Source: Anaerolineaceae bacterium (GTDB lineage Bacteria > Chloroflexota > Anaerolineae > Anaerolineales > Anaerolineaceae). Taken from it: DNA of 5,311 nucleotides. Of the stretch, positions 1-5,053 are shown piece after piece. The translations under genes and the position numbers were made by a program. The stretch lies in contig WOZB01000021.1 of assembly GCA_011620445.1 (NCBI GenBank), positions 1-5,311 of the forward strand, given 5' to 3'. The number at the start of each line of letters is the position of its first letter. Position 1 is the first letter of the stretch. Below the pieces are notes generated by a model. That model worked only from the letters and a program-made list of their open reading frames with translations, ran no database searches and had not been told where the DNA came from.

Positions 1-65
1 AACCTTGCGGCCATGAATTTGGAAAAATGAGGCTCGAACGCGGGATGAGCCACATTGGAGGATGA
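1..65 (+). CDS. moaA: GTP 3',8-cyclase MoaA, C-terminal end only (partial)
   Basis: Reading frame 3 is open from the window edge to a TGA at 63-65 and encodes about 20 residues ending in MSHIGG, preceded by GHEF and an Arg-rich stretch. A C-terminal Gly-Gly tail after an R-x-M-S-x-I type sequence is a hallmark of MoaA, the radical-SAM enzyme that converts GTP to the cyclic dehydro-GTP precursor of cyclic pyranopterin monophosphate; the tail reaches into the active site and is needed for activity. The next gene is also for molybdenum cofactor synthesis and starts directly after the stop, which supports the call. Only the tail is visible, so the radical-SAM cysteines cannot be checked. The identification rests on a short motif plus context. 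Confidence 0.68.
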   Translation, partial: PCGHEFGKMRLERGMSHIGG

Positions 66-992
66 ATGAAGGGTAAGGTCATTGCTGTCAATATCAGCGA
101 AAAGAAGGGCACTATCAAGCATGTTTGCATTGATGGTGTTGAGGTTGGCTTAATGGGCATTGTTGGTGATGCCCACGCAGGGAATTGGCACCGCCAGGTG
201 AGCTTGCTGGATCAGACCAGTATCCAAAAAATGAAGGATCGGGGCGCTAAAGGCTTGGTGCCGGGTATTTTTGCTGAAAATATCACGACCGAAGGCCTTG
301 ATTTGTACGATCTACCGCTTGGTACGAAATTGAAAATTAATGAATGTGTGCTGGAACTCACCCAGATCGGCAAGGAGTGTCATCAGCACTGCCAGATTTA
401 CCAACAGGTAGGTATGTGTGTCATGCCAACGGATGGCATCTTCACCAAAGTTCTACACCCTGGCAGGATTAATGCTGGTGATGAAATCGATGTGGTACTT
501 CCAATAAGGGCGATTGTCATCACCCTGAGTGACAAGGGTGCCGCCGGATTGCGTGAGGACAAGAGCGGTCCCGCGTTGGTAAGTGCTCTTACCGATAGAG
601 CAGAAATTGTGCGCACAGTCTTAATGCCGGATGATAAAGATTTACTATCAGAGACTTTGCGGCAAATAGCCGATGGCAATGAAGCCGATTTGATATTGAC
701 TACAGGAGGTACGGGTTTCGCCCCGAGGGATTTTACGCCCGAAGCCACGTTGGCTGTAATCGAGAGGCATACCCCTGGGATTGCTGAAGCCATGCGTGCA
801 GCCAGTTTAAAAATCACACCATTTGCTATGCTCAGCCGGGCGGAGGCTGGCATTCGAAAACAAACCTTAATTGTGAACTTGCCAGGCAGCCCCAAAGCAG
901 CTTTGGAATGTTTGCAGGTGCTACTGCCGGCACTTGATCATGCGATTGAAACCCTGCGTGGAGAGGCTTACGAGTGTGCCAGTCCAAAATGA
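66..992 (+). CDS. MOSC domain / MogA-type molybdopterin adenylyltransferase fusion
   Basis: A 308-residue cytoplasmic protein with two domains. Residues about 1-145 are a MOSC domain: GDAHAGNWHRQVSLLD at 34-49, an ENITTEGLDL segment at 71-80, and a cysteine cluster GKECHQHC at 102-109 (C105, C109, with C118 after it). MOSC domains handle sulfur or cofactor in molybdoenzyme maturation. Residues about 148-300 are a MogA/MoaB domain: SDKG at 155-158, a DxSG motif at 165-168, TTGGTG at 212-217 followed by APRDFTPEAT, then SRAEAGIR and NLPGSPKAA. In this family the domain uses ATP to adenylate molybdopterin before metal insertion. The two-domain order is known from anaerobes. The start at 66 has GGAGG at 57-61, four bases away and inside the end of moaA, so the two genes are probably translationally coupled. 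No terminator is visible after the TGA at 990-992. Confidence 0.92.
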   Translation: MKGKVIAVNISEKKGTIKHVCIDGVEVGLMGIVGDAHAGNWHRQVSLLDQTSIQKMKDRGAKGLVPGIFAENITTEGLDLYDLPLGTKLKINECVLELTQIGKECHQHCQIYQQVGMCVMPTDGIFTKVLHPGRINAGDEIDVVLPIRAIVITLSDKGAAGLREDKSGPALVSALTDRAEIVRTVLMPDDKDLLSETLRQIADGNEADLILTTGGTGFAPRDFTPEATLAVIERHTPGIAEAMRAASLKITPFAMLSRAEAGIRKQTLIVNLPGSPKAALECLQVLLPALDHAIETLRGEAYECASPK

Positions 993-1023
993 CTGAAAAG
1001 ACCACAAAGCGCAAAATTTCACA

Positions 1024-1029
1024 TATAAT
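1024..1029 (+). promoter_or_regulatory. Probable -10 box of the tupABC promoter
   Basis: A perfect TATAAT lies 32 bases after the MOSC-MogA stop. A start site about 7 bases downstream (near 1035-1037) would fall right at the 5' edge of the structured leader, whose first helix begins at 1038. That coincidence is the best argument that the box is used. No convincing -35 is seen: at 17-base spacing the hexamer at 1001-1006 is ACCACA, only the last three bases matching TTGACA. Read-through from the upstream cofactor genes remains possible because no terminator is visible between them. Confidence 0.62.
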
Positions 1030-1037
1030 CTAAAACG

Positions 1038-1158
1038 ATCTTCGACTCTTCCTGCCTAAAGCCAAGCTATGGAGGGAAGAGCGGTAGCCATGAAAATCCC
1101 AAGATTCATGGCTCGAGGGTAGGCGCGGAAACGAGCTTGCCTCCCTTTTGGAAAGGAG
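1038..1158 (+). promoter_or_regulatory. Moco-family riboswitch candidate in the tupA leader
   Basis: The leader folds into a coherent structure (helix labels are mine). P1 pairs 1038-1045 with 1113-1120 and closes a three-way junction. P2 pairs 1046-1052 with 1075-1081 and continues through 1055-1056/1071-1072 into CCTAAA (1055-1060) facing TATGG (1068-1072). This matches the 11-nt tetraloop receptor (CCUAAG/UAUGG) except that the G·U pair is A-U. P3 pairs 1087-1094 with 1105-1112. P4 pairs 1121-1124 with 1139-1142 and carries a GAAA loop at 1128-1131, the loop this receptor prefers. P5 pairs 1144-1148 with 1152-1156 and covers the tupA Shine-Dalgarno (AGGAG, 1154-1158). The Moco RNA motif is known for a GNRA loop/receptor pair and for sitting upstream of Moco synthesis and tungstate or molybdate transport genes. 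The 3' part (GCCTCCC, then GAAAGGAG) also resembles that motif as I remember it. Control would be at translation; the direction of the switch is inferred, not seen. Confidence 0.77.
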
Positions 1159-1163
1159 ACGAT

Positions 1164-1982
1164 ATGAGAAAGTTTTTTCTGTTTTTAATGATGGGTGTTT
1201 TGCTCGTTGGGGCATTTGGTTGCCAGGCACAAGCAGAAAAGAAGCCCATCCGGATGTCCACCACAACATCCGTAAACGATTCAGGCCTTATGGCCTTCCT
1301 CCAACCAGAATTTGAAAAAGCAACAGGTTACAAGCTCGAGATCACCTCGGCGGGCAGCGGTGCTGCCATAAAGAAAGGGGAAACAGGCGATGCTGACCTT
1401 CTTTTGGTGCACTCGAAGGCTGCTGAAGAGGCATTCATCGCCCAGGGGTTTGATGAAGTACGCATTCCCTTCATGTACAACTTCTTCGTCATCGTTGGGC
1501 CTGCGGATGACCCTGCCGGGGTCAAAGGCTCGGCGAGCGCTGCAGAAGCATTCAAAGCGATTGCTGCTAAAGGCGCTGCTTTTGTGACCCGCGGTGACAA
1601 GAGCGGTACCAACAGTGCTGAGCTCAAGATCTGGAAGGATGCCGGGCTAGAACCTGATCCTGCCAAGGATACCTGGTACAAGAATATTGGCGCAGGTATG
1701 GGGCAAGCTCTCAATACAGCCAGCGAAATGCAGGCGTATACCCTTTCTGATAAAGCAACCTATCTGGCAAATAGAGGCAATCTGGAAATTCTGCTTGAAG
1801 ACGTTGCTGACATGAAAAATACGTATTCGTTGATCGCAATTTCCACCAAACGCTTTGCTGAAACCAATCTTCAAGGCGCTGAAGCCTTCATTGACTGGAT
1901 AAAGACGGACAAAGCTCGCGAGCTCATCGCCAAATACGGCGTTGCGGAGTACGGAGAGCCTTTATTCTTCAATCTGGACTGA
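1164..1982 (+). CDS. tupA: Tungstate ABC transporter substrate-binding lipoprotein TupA
   Basis: A 272-residue exported binding protein. Residues 1-20 form a lipoprotein signal: MRKFF, a hydrophobic stretch, and a lipobox GAFGC with the lipidated cysteine at 20. The mature part has TTTS at 33-36 (the oxyanion-binding loop of TupA proteins), DSGL at 39-42, GDADLLLVH at 75-83, TRGDKSGTN at 142-150 with R143 a likely anion ligand, and ASEMQAYTLSDKATY at 186-200, which is characteristic of TupA rather than ModA. Known TupA proteins bind tungstate far more tightly than molybdate; selectivity cannot be read here. The ATG at 1164 is chosen because AGGAG at 1154-1158 lies five bases upstream and the signal peptide begins there. 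An in-frame TTG at 1137 lies inside the riboswitch and is rejected. It is the first gene of tupABC and is probably controlled by the upstream RNA. Confidence 0.93.
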   Translation: MRKFFLFLMMGVLLVGAFGCQAQAEKKPIRMSTTTSVNDSGLMAFLQPEFEKATGYKLEITSAGSGAAIKKGETGDADLLLVHSKAAEEAFIAQGFDEVRIPFMYNFFVIVGPADDPAGVKGSASAAEAFKAIAAKGAAFVTRGDKSGTNSAELKIWKDAGLEPDPAKDTWYKNIGAGMGQALNTASEMQAYTLSDKATYLANRGNLEILLEDVADMKNTYSLIAISTKRFAETNLQGAEAFIDWIKTDKARELIAKYGVAEYGEPLFFNLD

Positions 1983-1991
1983 TCAGGAGCT

Positions 1992-2012
1992 GGGGGCGGT
2001 AGAACTGCCCCC
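1992..2012 (+). promoter_or_regulatory. Intercistronic hairpin between tupA and tupB
   Basis: The bases at 1992-2000 pair with 2004-2012 in a 9-bp stem (six GC pairs at the base, one G·T wobble, loop AGA). It sits in the 37-base gap between the tupA stop and the tupB ATG, followed by TCTTATC with no true T-run, so it is not a standard terminator. It separates an AGGAG (1985-1989) from the ATG at 2020. Folding would bring that Shine-Dalgarno to an effective distance of about nine bases. It could also protect upstream tupA mRNA from 3' decay, giving more binding protein than permease. The stem is plain in the sequence; the role is inference. Confidence 0.6.
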
Positions 2013-2019
2013 TCTTATC

Positions 2020-2697
2020 ATGCAAGAAGTTCTATACCAACTCTTTGGCCCAAACCCGGAACTCCGGGAAATTATTGTTCTGACACTGATTATGTCTTTC
2101 TTCAGCACAGTGATTTCCGCGGCAATCGGTATTCCACTGGGAACCTGGCTTGGATTGACAGATTTCAAAGGAAAAAAGACCTGGTTAAAAATCAACAGCA
2201 CCTTGATGGGGCTGCCTCCTGTATTGGTGGGTTTACTGGTCTTTTTGCTGCTTTCTCACAGTGGACCTCTTGGTAAGTTTAATCTGTTGTTTTCACTGCC
2301 AGCAATGGTGATCGCCCAGGTAATACTAATCTCCCCGATTATGACGGGGATGACCGCCAATCTGATTGCCCTGAATGCCAACACGATCAATGAAACCTGC
2401 CTTGGACTTGGTATCAGTTCCAAAAAAATGCTTGGATTGGTGCTAAAGGATTACAGACGCGATTACCTACTGAACGTTCTGGCTGGCTTTGGCCGCTCCA
2501 TCGCAGAAGTCGGCGCTGTACAAATGGTCGGCGGCAACATCCAATATAAGACCCGGGTGATGACAACTGCCATCATGATGCAGACCAATATGGGCCAGTT
2601 TGAACAAGCCCTGGCACTTGGGCTGGTTCTATTGGTCATCGCGTTTGTGGTTAATTTTGCCGTTCAATCCCTTCGGCCGAGGATTTCTGATGATTGA
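2020..2697 (+). CDS. tupB: Tungstate ABC transporter permease TupB
   Basis: A 225-residue inner-membrane protein with about five hydrophobic segments (roughly residues 18-45, 62-79, 88-109, 150-172 and 197-216). The cytoplasmic loop at about 126-148 (TCLGLGISSKKMLGLVLKDY) is the EAA-type coupling motif that contacts the ATPase, and GRSIAEVGAVQMVGGNI at 159-173 is typical of TupB-type permeases of the tungstate family. The channel would pass tungstate from TupA into the cell. The ATG at 2020 is preferred: it gives the usual TupB length and an N-terminus that runs straight into the first membrane segment. The in-frame ATG at 1942 lies inside tupA and would add 26 residues unlike the family. The Shine-Dalgarno for 2020 is unusual, with AGGAG 30 bases upstream beyond a hairpin. 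The gene overlaps tupC by 8 bases. Confidence 0.9.
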   Translation: MQEVLYQLFGPNPELREIIVLTLIMSFFSTVISAAIGIPLGTWLGLTDFKGKKTWLKINSTLMGLPPVLVGLLVFLLLSHSGPLGKFNLLFSLPAMVIAQVILISPIMTGMTANLIALNANTINETCLGLGISSKKMLGLVLKDYRRDYLLNVLAGFGRSIAEVGAVQMVGGNIQYKTRVMTTAIMMQTNMGQFEQALALGLVLLVIAFVVNFAVQSLRPRISDD

Positions 2698-3289
2698 GCT
2701 TGTTGGCATCAAGGTTTTACGTAAAGGCAAACTGATCCTTGGTCTCGATAAATTGAGATTCGAGGATGGCCAATCTTATGCTCTGATAGGCGAAAACGGC
2801 AGTGGTAAGACTACCTTGCTGCGTTTGCTGGCTGGGATTATTCAACCTTCAGAAGGTCAAATTAAAGGGGTGGAGGGCTTGAAGCTGGCCTACCTTCCCC
2901 AGAAGCCCTACATTTTCAGGATGAGCGTAAGGGAGAACGTTGCACTGGCGGCCAAAGATTCTTTTGACGGCGCTAAATCCGTACAGGAAGCCATTAACTT
3001 AGTCGGCATGCAAGGCTTTGAGAAGCAGGAGGCTGAAAAGCTTTCTGGCGGGGAAGCTCAACGAGTGGCGATTGCGAGATTGTTGCTAGTCAAGGCAAAT
3101 CTGGTTCTGCTGGATGAACCCACAGCACCGATTGATGTACGCGGACGGGAACAGATAGACGTGGTTATTAATGAATATGTTCGTAATAATGAAGCTACCT
3201 TAATCTTCGCCACCCACTCTCTGGAACAAGCCTTGAAACTGGCAGATCGGGTAATCAAACTCGAAGATGGAATTCAGCAAGCCATCTGA
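2690..3289 (+). CDS. tupC: Tungstate ABC transporter ATP-binding protein TupC
   Basis: A compact 199-residue ABC ATPase. Walker A GENGSGKTT lies at 34-42, the Q-loop glutamine is Q71 in YLPQKP, the signature is LSGGEAQR at 118-125, Walker B is LVLLDEP at 138-144 with catalytic E143, and the switch histidine is H176 in ATHS. The D-loop reads TAPID rather than the usual SALD. The length fits small oxyanion-transport ATPases, which lack the regulatory C-terminal domain of ModC. It would power TupB from the cytoplasm. The ATG at 2690 has GAGGA at 2679-2683, six bases upstream, and overlaps the end of tupB in another frame, so coupled translation is likely. The longer in-frame reading from 2600 lies wholly inside tupB and adds a non-ABC tail, so it is rejected. 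No clear terminator follows. Confidence 0.93.
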   Translation: MIELVGIKVLRKGKLILGLDKLRFEDGQSYALIGENGSGKTTLLRLLAGIIQPSEGQIKGVEGLKLAYLPQKPYIFRMSVRENVALAAKDSFDGAKSVQEAINLVGMQGFEKQEAEKLSGGEAQRVAIARLLLVKANLVLLDEPTAPIDVRGREQIDVVINEYVRNNEATLIFATHSLEQALKLADRVIKLEDGIQQAI

Positions 3290-3334
3290 CGATAATTCAA
3301 AAAAAATTGAGTTTCCCAGCCCCGCCAAGTTGAA

Positions 3335-3407
3335 TGCCCCCGGCGCGACTCGAACGCGCAACCGATAGATTCGAAGTCTATTACTCTATCCATTGAGCTA
3401 CAGGGGC
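3335..3407 (-). tRNA. tRNA-Arg, anticodon UCG
   Basis: A 73-base tRNA with all arms on the minus strand. The acceptor GCCCCTG (3407-3401) pairs with CGGGGGC, with one T·G wobble and discriminator A. The D stem is GCTC/GAGT with loop AATGGATA. The anticodon stem ATAGA/TCTAT closes the loop CTTCGAA, so the anticodon is TCG and reads CGA and related arginine codons. The variable loop is CGGTT, and the T arm is GCGCG-TTCGAGT-CGCGC. CCA is not encoded (the next bases are TTC). The D-loop sequence and discriminator A are typical for arginine tRNAs. A perfect -10 lies just upstream. Confidence 0.95.
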
Positions 3408-3416
3408 GTAGGCGTG

Positions 3417-3422
3417 ATTATA
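3417..3422 (-). promoter_or_regulatory. Probable -10 box of the tRNA-Arg promoter
   Basis: On the minus strand TATAAT ends at 3417, ten bases before the tRNA 5' end at 3407. A start about seven bases downstream (near 3410) leaves a leader of only a few bases for RNase P to remove. No good -35 is visible at 16-18 bases, where the sequence runs into the 3' end of the serine hydrolase gene. Transcription from that gene could also reach the tRNA, as they are 30 bases apart on the same strand. Confidence 0.6.
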
Positions 3423-3437
3423 CAACAGCTTTTAGCC

Positions 3438-4934
3438 TTATTGTTGGGTCGGAATTCCTAAATTGTAGTAGTTATATGCAGCACCTGCCAGGTCGGCAAA
3501 GAGCTGGTTGACAGTATCAAAGATGGCCTGTACGGGGTGATAAGTGAAGATGCTGAGCACGAAATCGCCACCCTTGGTGAAGACGATACCAGAATCTGCT
3601 ATGGTGTGGATGTAACCGTCCGCAGTTTCAACTGCCCAGCCATGTTTGTGAGCCACAATCGTTGAAGCCGGAACGCCAGCCTGGATCAACTGACCAATAT
3701 TATCCTTACTCAGATAATTGATCATCAATTTACATTCAGCTTGGGTTACCCGACCCTCGAATACCAGTGGGAAGGCACCACCATAATTTTTATTGCAGTA
3801 ATACAAGTCTTCAAGCAGCATGCCTAAATCAGCAGGGGTGGTCTGCGCATAAGGATCCGGTTTGGTATTGATATCTGTTCGTTGATTTGCGGGAGTCTTA
3901 TAGTCCTGGAGTAAGGGTGAACCAAGCTTAAAATAGCCGGCCCAGAATGTGTTTTGCAGACCCAGAGCAAACATGTCTTCAGAAATCAACAGAGGTCCGC
4001 GGATTGAATCGACCGCTTCCTGGGCGACTATATCCGAGGCGCTGTTATCCGATTGTTCAATCATCTTGGCGATATCTGCCAGAAGAACTTCAGGATAAGG
4101 TTCTTCCTGGCGGGAGAATGCTGAGACCAGGATGGGAATTTTTATGGTGGACCACGAGGAGAAGGCAATATCAACCGGTGTGTTTTCAATCTCATCGCGG
4201 CGGCGAGTAAAGTGGATTAGCTTACCGGTTTGGAGGTCCTTCAGGTAGATTTCCACCAACCCATCGTATGGTGATTCATCAATAATGGCTTGCATGCTAA
4301 ACGCAAGGGCATCAAAAGTTGGTTTAAGGGCAGCAGTTTGCGCAAGATCCAAAACGGCGACCCGATTGTCTCTTGAATTCAAGGCAGTTTCGATCCTGGA
4401 GATCGAGGTTTCATAGTTGATTTTTGTACCGCCAAGTTGAGTATTAAAGCTGACCTCACCAGGTACAGGTAAGGCAGTCAGGGCAGGGCGTTCATAACGG
4501 GCAGCAATATCCGATTCAAGATAAGCTTTCAATCGACTTTTGTCCAACTCATATTGCAGAGGGATGTCCTCAGAACTGATTTGTTGGTTCCAAAGGAAAC
4601 GCCAAAATCCGATCCAAAAAGAAAGGCTTGTGCGTTGTTTATCGGCCGCGGCCAGCATATTTTCGATTTTGAGGCGGTAACCCAGGATGGCAGGCCGGGC
4701 TTGAACCCGGGAATTCTCTATCCGCATTTCTATAGGGGAAAGATAAACCTGGTTCAGGCGGTCAGCGGCTTCCTCGGCGCTTAAGCCGCCAACGGAGACG
4801 CCGGCGATTTTCATACCTGTGGGCATGGCCGCACGGATGCTGCTGTATCGCACAAGCTGAAGCACAAGCAAGAGGGCAGAAATCACCAGAAAACCAATGG
4901 AAACCCATCTTATCGAGGAAGAACGCGATCGCAT
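3438..4934 (-). CDS. Membrane-anchored VanW/PG-binding and class A beta-lactamase-like serine hydrolase
   Basis: A 498-residue protein. Residues 12-29 form one membrane anchor after a basic N-terminus, so the rest is probably outside the membrane. Residues about 42-215 look like the peptidoglycan-binding region found with VanW-type proteins (GVSVGGLSAEEA at 45-56). Residues about 220-490 resemble class A beta-lactamase and related enzymes: STIK at 262-265 (nucleophile S262, K265), SDN at 295-297 and KHG at 430-432 in place of KTG. The omega-loop ExxLN of true beta-lactamases is not recognisable; the segment before TTPADLG (365-371) reads NQRTDINTKPDPYAQ. It is therefore more likely a cell-wall peptidase or related hydrolase than a resistance enzyme; the substrate is unknown. 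The ATG at 4932-4934 has no Shine-Dalgarno but lies about seven bases after a perfect TATAAT, suggesting a leaderless message. The tRNA-Arg follows on the same strand. Confidence 0.85.
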   Translation of the reverse strand: MRSRSSSIRWVSIGFLVISALLLVLQLVRYSSIRAAMPTGMKIAGVSVGGLSAEEAADRLNQVYLSPIEMRIENSRVQARPAILGYRLKIENMLAAADKQRTSLSFWIGFWRFLWNQQISSEDIPLQYELDKSRLKAYLESDIAARYERPALTALPVPGEVSFNTQLGGTKINYETSISRIETALNSRDNRVAVLDLAQTAALKPTFDALAFSMQAIIDESPYDGLVEIYLKDLQTGKLIHFTRRRDEIENTPVDIAFSSWSTIKIPILVSAFSRQEEPYPEVLLADIAKMIEQSDNSASDIVAQEAVDSIRGPLLISEDMFALGLQNTFWAGYFKLGSPLLQDYKTPANQRTDINTKPDPYAQTTPADLGMLLEDLYYCNKNYGGAFPLVFEGRVTQAECKLMINYLSKDNIGQLIQAGVPASTIVAHKHGWAVETADGYIHTIADSGIVFTKGGDFVLSIFTYHPVQAIFDTVNQLFADLAGAAYNYYNLGIPTQQ

Positions 4935-4940
4935 GTTGGA

Positions 4941-4946
4941 ATTATA
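4941..4946 (-). promoter_or_regulatory. Probable -10 box of the serine hydrolase gene
   Basis: TATAAT on the minus strand ends six bases before the ATG (4934). The usual spacing puts transcription start at or within a base or two of the A of the start codon. No Shine-Dalgarno lies between them, so initiation on a leaderless mRNA is the natural reading. The -35 at 17-base spacing (AATGGT) is poor. Confidence 0.55.
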
Positions 4947-4970
4947 AATGCTTCTAAGAATTCACCATTC

Positions 4971-4994
4971 TTTCAAATGATTGTTTCAAATGAT
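4971..4994. repeat. Tandem direct repeat TTTCAAATGAT in the divergent promoter region
   Basis: The 11-mer TTTCAAATGAT occurs perfectly at 4971-4981 and 4984-4994, with a 13-base period. A weaker relative, TTTCAAGCAT, lies at 5004-5013. The repeat lies between the -10 of the serine hydrolase gene and the mtnA leader, where an operator for either gene could sit. Tandem duplication in AT-rich DNA is the plain alternative. Confidence 0.55.
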
Positions 4995-5030
4995 CAAAAA
5001 ACTTTTCAAGCATTATGGTAAACTTTTACG

Positions 5031-5053
5031 GGACGCCCCCTTGGGCGTCTTTT
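5031..5053 (+). terminator. Intrinsic-terminator-like hairpin in the mtnA leader
   Basis: GACGCCC (5032-5038) pairs with GGGCGTC (5043-5049) around the loop CCTT, extended by a G·T pair (5031/5050) and followed by TTTT (5050-5053). It works only on the + strand, since the minus strand has no T-run after the stem. It ends 11 bases before the mtnA start. The gene to its left is transcribed leftward, so there is no rightward gene for it to end. It could be an attenuator for mtnA, the end of a short leader RNA, or a guard against stray transcription. Confidence 0.65.

Noticed and set aside
398..895. 165-codon open frame on the minus strand
   Set aside because: It lies wholly inside the MOSC-MogA gene, whose + strand translation has clear family motifs. 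The opposite-strand protein shows no motif and no Shine-Dalgarno.
1137..1163. TTG at 1137 as start of tupA
   Set aside because: It lies within the riboswitch, has no Shine-Dalgarno, and would put nine polar residues ahead of a good lipoprotein signal. The ATG at 1164 has AGGAG five bases upstream.
1328..1714. 128-codon minus-strand open frame
   Set aside because: It is antisense to tupA and low in any recognisable motif; a shadow of a real gene.
1942..2019. ATG at 1942 as start of tupB
   Set aside because: It would overlap tupA by about 40 bases and add a 26-residue tail not typical of the family. The ATG at 2020 gives the usual length.
2600..2689. ATG at 2600 as start of tupC
   Set aside because: It lies inside tupB and adds 30 Trp- and Phe-rich residues before the ABC domain. 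The ATG at 2690 has its own Shine-Dalgarno.
3299..3306. Run of eight A as a terminator for the minus-strand tRNA, or end of tupC
   Set aside because: On the minus strand it gives T8 but no convincing GC stem precedes it; the only pairing (ATTCAA/TTGAGT) is weak and AT-rich. Termination here is possible but not supported.
3335..3407. tRNA-Arg as an attachment site of an integrated element
   Set aside because: No integrase, no repeated tRNA 3' end and no foreign-looking genes are seen in the window.
3947..4784. Plus-strand open frames at 3947-4210 and 4554-4784
   Set aside because: Both are antisense to the hydrolase gene, have no family motifs and no convincing start signals.
3438..4934. Serine hydrolase as an antibiotic-resistance beta-lactamase
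   Set aside because: The ExxLN motif is not recognisable, KTG is replaced by KHG, and the protein is membrane-anchored with a wall-binding region, so resistance is not the likely role.
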